Shown one piece after another: positions 1-11,600 of a stretch of 64,000 nucleotides of DNA. This DNA is from Amaranthus tricolor (lineage: Eukaryota > Streptophyta > Magnoliopsida > Caryophyllales > Amaranthaceae). The translations under genes were made by a program, and so were the position numbers. The stretch covers positions 2,280,001 through 2,344,000 of the forward strand of contig NC_080058.1 of the NCBI RefSeq assembly GCF_026212465.1. The letters are read 5' to 3'. The first letter of the stretch is position 1; every line of letters starts with the position of its first letter. A model generated the notes under the pieces. It had not been told where the DNA came from and did not search any database. It saw nothing but the letters and a program-made list of their open reading frames with translations.

Positions 1-68
<68 letters not shown>
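1..68. repeat. (AT)n microsatellite
   Basis: An almost pure AT dinucleotide run opens the window. It probably continues to the left, so its full length is unknown. Confidence 0.95.
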
Positions 69-71
<3 letters not shown>

Positions 72-2160
72 ATAGATGGACCCGCAGGAAACAAGCAATT
101 CAGTAAAACTTATGTTTGTCCAATGTAGGTAAGCGACTAAATCACCTAAAGGGATCGACGATCCATTCAAGCTCACACATTAAATTTTGGACTGAAGGCC
201 CATATCTTGGCATGTTCACTTGCATAAAAGAAATACACAAATTCTTGTGAGAGATGGTCTATTTGAGAGATTATCTTTAATTAGACGGGCTTAAAAAGAA
301 AAATATAGTGTAAGTTTTTTCGGAGGGTATTAAAAATATTATCAGTAGACATTTAGAGTATTATAAGTACTTAGCTACTTATTCGATGGACATTAAGCAT
401 ATTGTAATTTGTAAGTAGCATTAAAGATAAAATTAAAATCCTTTATTGATGGCCCTTTCTCTGGCACCTTTATCTTAATTTTGTTACCATATCTCTTGAA
501 ATGTTAAAAATTTTAGAAGGAAGACAGACATTTCACTTTCTTTTTCTTCATTTTCTTCTTTATAAGCAATGGAGACTTCACATATTATCTTTTCCTTCCC
601 TTCCCCTTTTTTCCCTTCTATTTATTTATTTATTTATTTATTTATTTATTTTTCTTTTCTTTTTCTCCTAGAATATTATCTAAATTGATAATTAATGACA
701 AATTTAAAATTTTAATATAAAGTGGAATATAAAAATAGAGCTTTTACTAAAATTATATGGTCATGGCCTGCACAGATTGGAGATAGATTTCCCTCCGCTT
801 ATTCTTACTCACAATGTCCTTAAAATCTGATGAGCGTACATCTCAAGTTTCATGTTGACACATTCGCAAAATGGAAAAGAGTTGACAAGCATATAAGTAA
901 CCCAACCTCAAATTAGTATGGGGCCTTTTCAAAAGGTGCAAAAAAAACAAATTCATGCGGATTTAGCCCGTAGCAAACAATATCACACTTATTCTTATTA
1001 TTTATGTATGTTGGGCCCAAACATTGGAGCAACGCTGTAACGCTGTTAGTGACATGATACGTGTGTGGATGGGTTCTCGGTGTGACCTCGCGATGGAAGT
1101 ATATGGTCTTTGTGACTTTTATCGAGAGATTTCTTAACATGGTGATACTACTCAATTCAAATAGTGAAGCGAAAATGCATGGAGACTTAATAAGAGAGGA
1201 TACGAGTGACATGATCCTTTGTAAGAAGGAAAAATTATTAAGTGTTACAACTATGAGTGATCAAACTCTATATTAAAATGAAGCCTATCGAGTTTTAAAA
1301 ATATGCCCAAGATTAAATAAATTGACTTAATTTCAAACAGATAATTCTTTTGGTTTTTAATAGTTGCTACACTTCTATTTTTTACGCTATTCAATGCACT
1401 ATTTTAATCTTTAATATATTTAATCTTATATGATAAAAAAGATTCTAAAAAGTTAATTTTATTGAGATACGCATTAAGACGAATCAAACAAAATCCACTT
1501 GACTATATTTAACAATATACATAGAGAAATATATACCAAATTAGATTAGTTGATTAACAATAATTACTACAAAAACTGTAATAATTAATAAAATTCAAAC
1601 GAAGTATCAAATTATTCAAAGTTGTACGCCCCCCCAAGACTTTTCTTATCCCCTCCTCTCCATGCTTGCCACTATTTCTCCTATATGCCCCTCAATATAT
1701 TCACTTGAACATTTGAAATCAATCTAAAAAAACGAGTATAATAAATGACTAATACAAATTTACACTAATTTGGAGTATAAATATAATAAATGTTAAAAAT
1801 ATGGAAATTAAACTATTAGATGAGTTGAATAAAATCAAAAGGATTGGGATTTGGAAGCAAACTAGTGGCGGCTAAGGAGACACTAGAGACGACATCCTTT
1901 TACTAACAATTAACACAAATATTAAAGATGTGATGAACATTAAATATGATGATAATGATTAAAAATATGATAAAAATAGTATTAAATTTTGTGAACAAAA
2001 TTATAAATGAGTGAAAATAGAAAAAAAAATGTAAATCTAGATATTAAAAAAAGCATGGAAACCTAAAATAGAAATACTACAATGTTAAGAACAGATTAAA
2101 ATAAAAAGTGTGATAATTTTAAAGAGATGTAGGTGCAGTAACACGAGGCCAATTCAAACT
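69..2160. other. Intergenic region upstream of NF-YA
   Basis: I see no gene here. The short reading frames at 913-1276 overlap on both strands and show no recognisable domain. The stretch holds a repeat-family copy at about 246-430 (listed separately), a TTTA tetranucleotide run at about 619-651, and AT-rich sequence. The NF-YA promoter should lie near its right end. Confidence 0.6.
246..430 (+). repeat. Copy 1 of tandem-unit repeat family (GAGAC-type end)
   Basis: A GAGAGATGGTCT-like end is followed by a spacer and then degenerate units of the form GTAAGTAG-CATTAAAGATA. The spacer matches the one beside the arrays at about 45.45 kb and, inverted, 53.45 kb. It is a decayed partial copy with no coding capacity. 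Confidence 0.5.
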
Positions 2161-2289
2161 TCAACGTGTCAATCACACACCACTCTTTCTACGTTGCGCT
2201 GTCCTTTCTTATTTTCCTTTTTCTTTTTAAATTACTAAAATATTTTAAAATTAATTATTTTTTTGAAAAAAATGACCACACAAAGAAAC

Positions 2290-3608
2290 TAGACTGTGAG
2301 GCAACTTTCTTCTTCTTCTTCCTCACAAGATTTGAGGGGAGAGAAAATTAAAATTCTAGAGAGAGAAAATTAATCTAGTTTCGATTTCGGGTGGAATTTT
2401 CGAAATTCAATATAATTTTCCCCAATTTTCAAAATCCCCAATTTTTAGAGTTCTTTTAATTACTTTCACCAGACGATTTCTCAACAAGTAAGCTCTTTTT
2501 TTGTGGGTTTATGTCTTTCGTTTTTGTTGATTTTCAAAAAATGATTATAGTAATATTTGGGTGGTCTTTGGAAATATGAAATTATCTCTCAAATTTCAAA
2601 ACCCCTGATACTTGGGGTTCTTATCATTACAATTAGTAATACTAATTTTTTGTTGATTCGCCTGGTTTTTGTGTATTGATTTGTTTAATTTGATCCCTTT
2701 GAGTTTGTATTGTTTAGAATCAGATGTATGTTTGAAATTTTCATTTCTTTTTATAAAGGAGGTTTATTTTTAGGGTTTTGCATGTCGAAGTTTCAAGTTT
2801 CTCAATTTGTTGAGAAATTTGTGTTATTTTGTTAGTTTTGATTTTCTTCATTGACTGAATCAGGATTAATTGTTAATTTATGTGAGGAGATTGTAAAACT
2901 TGTGATTGATAGGTTAATTTTTGATTAAGCTTTGGGGTTTATTGCATCTTGAAATAAATTTTGCGATGTTTACTACCCTTAATTACAATAATTGAGTTGA
3001 TTCAGTGACATTACTTAATCTTTTGTTGATTTTAGGCGTATATGAAGAAGTTTTTAGGGGATGATATTTGTTATTGGTATCTGATTGTCTGTATATTTGT
3101 GATTTTGTAATGGATCCACATAGACTTGGAAATGAACTGATTCCTTTGATTTGATGTCAAGCTAAAAGTTAGCTCGGGGATTTGAGTCGGGTATGTTGAA
3201 AATTGGGTTTAGTGTGTTTGAGATCCATAGAGGAAGTCTAAGCAAGTGATACTTAATTAGCACATTGAAAATGGGTTAAATGTATAGAGTGGAGCGAGCA
3301 TGGAGGAGAGGGGACTACCATTACCTTGTTACTTGTTAGCTCAATATCATTGGGATGCATATATGCCTATGAGGCTATGACTGAGGGAGTTACATGATGA
3401 GTGTTAGAGCTAGAAACCAGACAATTTTGCAGTCGCTCGAATTTGAGCTTTTAGACTTTCTTCTTGAATTATTGTTATTATTACTTGTTTGGTCGTCGGG
3501 TGCTTTTTTTTTTATGCAATTTGTATTGGGCTAATATCAATTCTCCCTATTACAGGTTCTGAATTGAATATCAGGATATTGGTGCCTTTATAAGTCTCTG
3601 TTTGAAGC
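2290..3608 (+). other. NF-YA 5' leader with leader intron
   Basis: CT-rich and GAGA-rich sequence at about 2290-2487 looks like a transcribed leader. A GTAAGC donor at 2488 and a TACAG acceptor at 3554-3555 define a leader intron of about 1.07 kb. A short second leader segment then runs to the ATG at 3609. A leader intron is common in plant NF-YA genes. The transcription start is inferred. Confidence 0.55.
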
Positions 3609-6340
3609 ATGCCATTGAAGTCTATTTCTACATATCAAACAGCACCGAGTTCCAATACTACAACTACTCCAGCAGCAGTGTGTTCAGAACAGTGGTGGCG
3701 GGCTGCTCAACCCACTCCATTCCCTTTAACTGATGCAGGTGTTGATGCTCCCAAACACACATTGCTAAATCATCCAGTTGAAATGTCAGGATCTAAAGAT
3801 GACCAGTCGCTGTCAAACCCGGGGGATGATGATGAGACCAGCAAGGATTCTGAAACTACGGGCTCTACTTCCACCCCTCGTGGTATGGTGCTCTTGTTCC
3901 GGGCTTTTTCTTAGACTATGTTAGTATAGGGACATTTTCTCATTGACAGTGTAGTATCTTTTTTAGCTTTGAAGAACTATAGTCTTAGTCCTTAGAGACT
4001 ACATTTGTTGAGAGTTTGCTGCTTGAGAGCTGAGACTACATTTATTGGATGCATGCTTTTGGATTTTTTTAATCAATGAACGAAAGGGTCATCGACGGGA
4101 AAATTGTGTTCAAGTGTCATTGGTGTTGTCTCATTTTAATTCTTTTTTTTGGAGGGTGATTGCTGAAAACAGGGAATGATTTACAGATGTTGGGTCTGTA
4201 CTTTTCGAACAGATATTTGTCTTTTCTTTCTTTGTTTTTGAATTAGTATATCACTACTATGTTTGACTGATTTTGCTATTGTGGCTGCACTGTTATATTT
4301 TGTCCTGTTTCAGATGGTAGCTCTGGGCATGAGCTTCAGAAATCGCAATATGGTGAGTCCAGTATGACTCTTGGAAGTGGGGATTATTTTGCACAACATC
4401 CACAACTAGAGCTCGTCGGTCACTCAATGGTAAGTGCATGATAAAGTCTGTTTCTTTTGACAGTGGCGAGTTGTGAATGCTGATTAGTGCATAGCCATTG
4501 TTTAAAAATTGCAAAATATTTGCAGGCATGTGGATCAACTCCTTATCCTGATCTCTACTATGGTGGAATGATGGCTGCCTATGGACCTCAAGCCTTGGTA
4601 GGTATCTTTTTTTCTTTCCTGGAGATTGACTTGTCATAATGGAAATAGTGAATACATGAAGACTTGATTTTCCTTTAGTGTGGCATTGATGGTGGTTTTG
4701 TCTTACACTACCTGAAATACTGCTTTAAGAGCTCATTTTCACTTCGGTGGAAGACCATTGTTAAAGAAAAAAAGGAAGCCTTGGAAAACTGGAAACACAA
4801 TAATATAACTTGTTACGACAGGTGTTTGTTCTTTGTGTCACAAGCTGCTAAAAGTTTCATTTGATTTTCTTTTGGTAATGGATGGCTTCCAAATGAGCTA
4901 GGAATCTGGCACAATTTAGATGCCCCACAAACTAGCCTTTGAGCTGAGCAAGGTTATAAAGTTGCTTCCGCACTTGCTGAGGTCAACAGAAATCATAACC
5001 TCAAGAACCTGCAGTTACAACTCTGATGAATTAAAAGGCAATTCTAGAGTTACCGAGTAAAATTGACCAGCCTCTACTCCCTAGGTTGCATCTAGCTTTA
5101 TTTTAGATGTGACTTACGGAATGGAGAAGTTTTTGCCTCTGGAGAGCACTGGTTCTTTGAGATTTTCATTGGAGGGGTAGTTGCATGTCTGAGACTCTCA
5201 TAATTGCAGTGCTTTAGCTACAGTAATTCTATACAAGAGTTAAAAGCAAATAATTGTTAACCCATTTTGTTCATTGATTTTTGGTTTCAAGCTGATTAAT
5301 GCTGTATCATGCCTTGAAATATGATTTGATCAGGTTCCTCCCCAGTTTTATGGGATGCATCAACCTAGGATGCCTTTGCCTCTTGAGATGGCACAGGAAC
5401 CTGTTTACGTTAATGCTAAGCAGTATCATGGAATCTTAAGACGAAGGCAAGTGCGTGCCAAAGCTGAGCTAGAAAGGAAACTCATCAAAAGTAGAAAGGT
5501 AATTGCGTTGTTTCATCACTTTGGCTGTTATCTCTTTTAGTGCCTGATTAAGTGTGTGGGTATTTTTGCATTTATCAATGTTATAATAATTCGTACACAC
5601 ATTTAAAATTTTACGATTTCTATTGTTTTTGTTATTTTTTTGGATGGGCAGTTGTTTAGAATTGATCCCATTAGGACTTTTTGAGTATGTCTATTCTAGA
5701 TGGTTCGTTCCCCCCACCCCCTCTTATGGTTTTGTCTTTTTATTTTCTTTCCTCAATTGGGCTTGAGATGGGCCCTTTGGTTTGTATCAAGGTATATTTG
5801 ATATATTTATTTTTTTTCTTCTATCATAATATGATAGTGTAAACTACGTTAATGTGTGCGCCTTTAGGAGGAAAATATTTGTGTGCTTAGTCCTGTTTTG
5901 CTGTGTCACGTGTTTTGGATGTCGTTTTCTGTTGCATGCAATGTTACTTTTCCCCCTTGTGCAGCCGTATCTACACGAGTCTCGTCATCAACATGCTTTG
6001 AGAAGGGCAAGAGGTACAGGAGGACGTTTTGCAAAGAAGGGTGAAAATGAAGGTTCCGGCCACTCTGCTGAAGAGAGAAGCAAAGCTTCAGGTTTGAAAA
6101 TTTTCTTCCGATCTTCTTGGTTTGATATTTTCTCCCATGCTACCTGTATTCTTCAGCTTCCTAAAATATTTCGACATCCAACCAGATACAGGAGAGGTCC
6201 ATTCGCATGAAAACAGCGTAGAACATAATGATATCTCAAACGGCTCCGGAGAAACCAGAGCCAAGGAAGGTCAGTCGAACCAGCAATGGGGAAATAGCAT
6301 GTCTACCAACAAGGCTCCGCAGTTTGCACTTGCCATCTGA
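3609..6340 (+). CDS. NF-YA: Nuclear transcription factor Y subunit A (CCAAT-binding HAP2-type)
   Basis: Six coding exons, joined in frame, read 3609-3882, 4314-4429, 4526-4597, 5334-5498, 5965-6091 and 6186-6340 and give 302 residues. The start is the first ATG after the leader intron and opens the family-like N-terminus. The conserved core begins with [18 protein letters not shown] at the end of exon 4; this is the NF-YB/NF-YC interaction helix. It continues across the exon 4-5 junction ([21 protein letters not shown]) into the CCAAT-recognising helix and GGRF loop. The acidic, Ser/Thr-rich stretch around [19 protein letters not shown] and the Gln/Tyr-rich middle match plant members. In this family the protein joins the NF-YB/NF-YC histone-fold dimer in the nucleus to bind CCAAT boxes. 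A miR169-like site follows the stop. I cannot assign the paralogue. Confidence 0.95.
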
Positions 6341-6900
6341 TGAGTTTGATGAGGCCTAGAATTTAACTACCGGGATAGTAGATTATATATCCTAATTCTC
6401 TTACCCTTTATGTCAGATTGAATCATCATCTCGATCCTTTTTGGATGAGCGCGGGCAAATCATTCTTGGCTGGTTTTTAGTGTCGTTGGCAGATACTAGA
6501 GAGAGTAGGATAAAGATGGGTAGTAGATTAGCGATTCAGTGGGCTTTATGATCGGCTTTCACTGGATTTATGTACAGTTTAGTTTTTTTTACTCGTAGTC
6601 GAGAGTGTTAGATTAGTGTGAGGAAAGGCGTTGAGGCTAAGAGAGATCATTTGGTAGCTATTTATGCATCTTGGCAACTTTATGTTAGTACGTTGTACAT
6701 TTGTAGGGGTTATGATGCTGTCAGGTCAGTCTTCGAGAATTTTTTAAAAATTTCGTATTCATGATATCGATACGCCCGAACACGTGATTGGCTACAAACT
6801 CACTAGTGTTTGAACCAAAAGGTTTGGAACAATGAGTTATGAGACCTTCATTTGTTGTGTTCTATTTGCAGGTATGATGATTGCATAATAATGGTCTTTG
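6341..6900 (+). other. NF-YA 3' UTR (approximate)
   Basis: Sequence after the TGA at 6338-6340, without further coding capacity, contains the miR169 site. The poly(A) position is uncertain, and T-rich stretches up to about 6.9 kb mark a plausible limit. Confidence 0.5.
6452..6472 (+). promoter_or_regulatory. Predicted miR169 target site in NF-YA 3' UTR
   Basis: The 21 bases include GGGCAAATCATTCTTGGCTG. They pair with the conserved plant miR169 sequence with about three imperfect positions, one a G:U wobble. The position, about 110 bases past the stop codon, is the classical place for miR169 sites in NF-YA transcripts. miR169 control of NF-YA is well established in other plants; its use here is inference. 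Confidence 0.85.
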
Positions 6901-7527
6901 TGTTGGTTTTTCTTGATAAGATGGAAATAAGAGTTGAAATATTATTCTTTGTGCTTAATTTGCTACCCTTCGTTTCACCAAAATTGTCTCATTGGCTGTG
7001 TGCTTTGTTTTGTCTTCTGTAATATATTTATATCATCTATCAAAGGGTGATTTTATTTTATTTTAATCTATAAGTTAAAATTTAGTTTAATAAGATGTTT
7101 GATTTGTTATAAAGTAAATTTTATAGATATTTTTTAATATTATTAATTGCTAATATTTAGGGAAATCAAGGATTGAAATAGCACATTAAGAAAGTGAAAA
7201 AAAACAGGAGATAGGTTTTCTGCCGCAAATAGGATATAATAAATTTTTTAAAAAGTGAAAAAAACAAGATGTTTTGCATGCTTGCTAATTTGCCATATTT
7301 TTTGTGGTTGTTGTTAAACTTGTTTATAGTAATTTTATTTCGGAGCAAAATAAACAGAATGACGAAGGTTAAAGTTTTAGTGTGGCTGTCAAGTGTCAAG
7401 GGTTGGCTTCTTAAGGGGTTTTGTGTGAAAAATTGAAATAGATAAGCTAATTTATAAAAAAAAATCAAAATAAAATGAAAATCAATTTATTTTAAAAAAT
7501 AAGCATTTAATTTTCAAACTTGAAGTT

Positions 7528-7597
7528 GGTTCTGTTCGCTAACTGCGAATATGTGTAGTAAAAAAGTTATTCGCAGTTAATAACTGCGAACAGAACT
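7528..7597. repeat. Foldback hairpin, about 70 bp
   Basis: GGTTCTGTTCGC at the left pairs with GCGAACAGAACT at the right. Inside, ACTGCGAATA pairs with TATTCGCAGT. The right arm itself contains a near-perfect palindrome, TTCGCAGTT-AAT-AACTGCGAA. It could be a small MITE remnant; no TSD was defined. Confidence 0.7.
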
Positions 7598-8195
7598 ATT
7601 TGACTTTTTTTTTAACCCTGTTCTTTTATGAAAATTTATCCATAAACTTATCTATTTCAGTCATATCAGCACATTTTTTTCATCAACTTTTATTTGTCCA
7701 ATTTTTATGCGACAACCAAATGAAATTATACAAGTTAATAGTGGAATTTATTGATAGCATAATTTTTAATGACCTCAAAATAATCACACAACTTTAAAGT
7801 ATTACTATTAACTTTTTGATCATTATACGTCATTTTATGGAGAAAATACAAAACTGTTTCATTTGTTTTATAAATAGCTTTAGAGTGGTCACTGATGATA
7901 TTTCCAGTTACCATAAAACCAATGTGAATTATGTTCGTTTGCGCCTTTCATCCAAGCAATATCCAATAAACCTAACAGTAATATATGAAAAGATTTTCCC
8001 AACATATATAAGAAATACTCTCCCTTTAGTTTTGCTACAATAACATAAACATGTGAATGAGACAAAGAAAAAAACAAGTTTATAGACAAGATTAGAACAA
8101 AAGAGAAAATACAAGAGCACAGTTTATTAGAAAATTCATAGAGCGATCCAAAAATCTAAAATTTAGCCAGATATAAGGAACAAAAGATGCTATAG

Positions 8196-8260
8196 CATCA
8201 TCATCATCATCATTGATCCAATATATCCCACTCATAGGAGTTGTGATCAGAGTCTTAGGA
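8196..8260 (-). repeat. LINE/SINE 3' tail with GAT-triplet repeat
   Basis: Read on the minus strand, GGGATATATTGGATCAATGAT is followed by a (GAT)n run. This resembles the 3' end of the RTE-type LINE at 29.9 kb (GGGATACACTGGGTAGGATGAT). It is a short fragment only. Confidence 0.45.
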
Positions 8261-8600
8261 ATGGAACAAAGATAGTATACTATAAGCAAATTGCTAATTA
8301 TAACACGACTCCAATAAAGCAATTTCTGCCAATAACTGCTGCTTTCATATAACTTGAAACTAGCTATAAGATACCAATCTTGTACTAGTTAAAGTTGAAA
8401 GTACTAAAAACCGGACACCCATAGCTATTTTCATGTTGTAACAAAGAACAAAGCTCTGAATCACCTAGCTTCTATCACACGTTCGAATACATGGTTTTAC
8501 AGCGTAAAAAAAGAGAATTTTAACAAAAATTATAAAATTAGAAAATTGTGGTGTCTAGACGTCTAGTAAGTTAAGGATCATACCACCTTCATGACATGGA

Positions 8601-11600
8601 TCATAAACTTTCATGATTTTGTTTGGGTTCTCCATCGGTATCCTCTATGTCTTCTATCATTTCATCCTCAGGGAGATCTCCTGAATCAACATTTACGCCT
8701 CCTGGATGTGGTGGCAAGTCGGAGTCTGATCCACTGCCACTAGTAGACTCATTTTGAAAGTTAGTCACATTGACGCCTTCAGTTTGTTGATTCATCATTC
8801 CCGAGAGAGCCAGTTTTGGAGACCATTCCAGGACATCATCGATAATGTTAGAAACCCTCCTCTGGTACCTGAAAGCACAAAATCAGGCCATAGGCATTAG
8901 TACTCACACAGGGAGAAGGTGGAGAGGAACATTTTCGAGCCACATGTTTCTAACCTCCTCAGGCCAGAAATTAAACAATAAATAAATTGACAAGGTACAT
9001 GGTGTACAAGTGAAAAATTATGTACTACCTCTTCCATAAAAACTGGTATGTATTACGTATACCGTCATTTTGGATGTCCTATTTTACTAAAGACTCTTTT
9101 AGCAAGTTTTTCCTCAAAAGTTATCCAAAGTTAAATCACACCCACCTGGCACCTGCCCTATCTTTTCCATACTCAAAATCTTGACATAAGTATTTCCACA
9201 GTAAAAATGGACAAGAATAGATCAAAGCCTGAGGAATTACCCTTTGTGAAAATGTAATTATGCTTTACGAATTTACGACACTAGACAACAAGTTCAAAAG
9301 AATTCATATAGGGTCAGAAATAAGAACTTGGCTACAAGTACGCAAGATAAGAACAAAACTAGGTGCTGGATCTCTAGGAAAATCTTGAAAATGTAGGCCC
9401 AATTAGAGAGTTGAGCCATCCAAAGCCATGTCAAAACGTGACCAGCATCCAGCATGGGTACTAAAAGGTGAAACAATAGTATAATCCATATTACAAAACT
9501 TTACCTAATACCTAGTATAAAGCATGCGATTGCTAACTGAAATGGGCAAGGTCCCTTGATTAAAGGTTGGATGAAGATGGAATTAATATAGAAACTACTA
9601 ACCTAGCTCGAGCAGCTTCATCAGGAGCATGATGTCTCAAAAGCAATATGACCACAACAGATACAACAGCATAGAAGAGCCTTGAAGTCCATTTCGGTGG
9701 ATCCTCTTCATCCTTTTTCGGCCAAAAACGAAACAACTCGCTTAATGTTGCTTCTTCCGCGAGAATGTTGGGGAAAATCCACATACGTTTACCAAGAAGT
9801 ATCCAAAGAACACCAAAAATTGTGGCTCTCACTGCAAATTAAACAAAGAAAGCAACCATCACATCACTGACAAAGATGGGAGATAGGACATGCATGTCAA
9901 GCTAATGCCTACAAGAAAATAATACTGACATATCTTTACAACTTTTGGTCAAAAATTAAAAGCATCTAGCACACGTGTACAGTGAGTTAAAACCCATGCA
10001 TCTTTTATAGAAATATGATCGCAAGTTAACAAGCGCAGTTGCAAACAAATATAGTAAGATAATGCCAAAGCAAAGCATTCATATATAGGAATTTGGAGAA
10101 ATATCACAAGTTGTCAGCAACAACAGCATATACCAACTACACCAACTAGTAAAAACATGAATATAAATGTCAGGAAAATTATTGATGACTTCACAAATGG
10201 ACTAGAAGAGTCAACATCAAACTATAGCTGTTAACAAAAATACTGAGATATGAGAAACATACACATCAGAAGGCATAGTATAAGAAGAAGAATTCCAGCA
10301 CAGGAGTAGAGTACCACAAGCTTAGCCTTGTGAGGATACACAGGAAACAAGCAAATTGCTAATGTCAAAACAGGCCAAGAGAATGATAGAAGTGTCTGCC
10401 ATAAAGGATGCCTCTTTATGAATGTCCATACGAAAAAGGCATCATTATCTGAAAATGTTTGACCCTGCAACATTTAAACAACACCAAAGAGATGGATAAA
10501 GAAACTTATTAACTTTTTGTCTAGGGTAATGTCTAAAAAGGCAACTTCAAACCCACTCAATTCTATAGTTGTTGCAGATATTGGTATCATTGTTGCAAGG
10601 ACAACATTATATTACCTTTTTGTTATCATTCTATTGCCTAAGGTAATGTCCTTTCAATAATGATACTAATATCTGAGACAACCTTCTCTAGGCAATACCG
10701 TAGCAGAGATTTAGGGAATACGCAACCTTACCGTTGTAAATGATATCAAAAAAATAGTATTTGATGAATTCGAAACCAAAAAACTAAATTATTAAATCAT
10801 TGCTCAAAGGAGGCCCAAATAATTACCGTTGTTTTGCTATCAGACACTTGTGTTTAACTTAAGTGCAAGTAATAACTATAAGAGCTCTATAAAAATTGAT
10901 TACTTAGGTTCTATCTAAGTTTTCCAAAGAAAATAAAAAAAGAGAAATATTTCAAAACAGCCCGTGAGCTCCTTCACCACTATCCAAGGATCTAAGGTGA
11001 AAACTTTATACAAGAAATTCACTACTACACTGACAATCTCAGAAATAGTAACATCATAATTGTCAAAAGGAGAACACAACATGGGAGATTCATAGAAAGG
11101 GAATGAAGGACTTTCCGAAAAACCACTAATCAACCAAAATAAATGAAAATTACATCTAAACATGGAAGGACAAATGAGAAATAAATCTTAGTGCGTTACA
11201 AAGCCACATATTTATACAAGTTGCCAGAGAACCAATTAAAAAAATTGTGCAATAGGCTTTCCATCAAGGACATAAAATGTTTCTGGACACAAAGAATGGC
11301 AATTTCCAAAACTTGGTCACTACATCTTTGAGTATATTATATACTAAAGCTGACCTAATTATAGTTTCACCTTTTTTTTTTGACCTTCTATCATTCTATG
11401 TCCCCACCAAACACTGACCATGCTAGGGAGCCAAAAGAAGGAAACCAAAAAAGAATGTTCTACAACAATATAAGCACCTATCAGAAAAGCAAGTAACCTT
11501 TCTTCGTCCAACAGTTCACAAACACTGCCAAATTACTAGTTAACACTTGGAAAATGGGACAAGATGGGTCCTCCATTGCAAATGGGACAAAAACCTCTAT

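Larger units (their letters stand above)
6901..8600. other. Intergenic region between convergent NF-YA and SEC62
   Basis: No gene is seen. The region is AT-rich and includes a strong hairpin at 7528-7597 and a GATGAT-type retroelement tail at about 8196-8260. The right part probably carries the SEC62 3' UTR (minus strand). Confidence 0.6.

Noticed and set aside
913..1276. Overlapping frames on both strands
   Set aside because: No domain, no splice context, and no composition shift typical of coding DNA.
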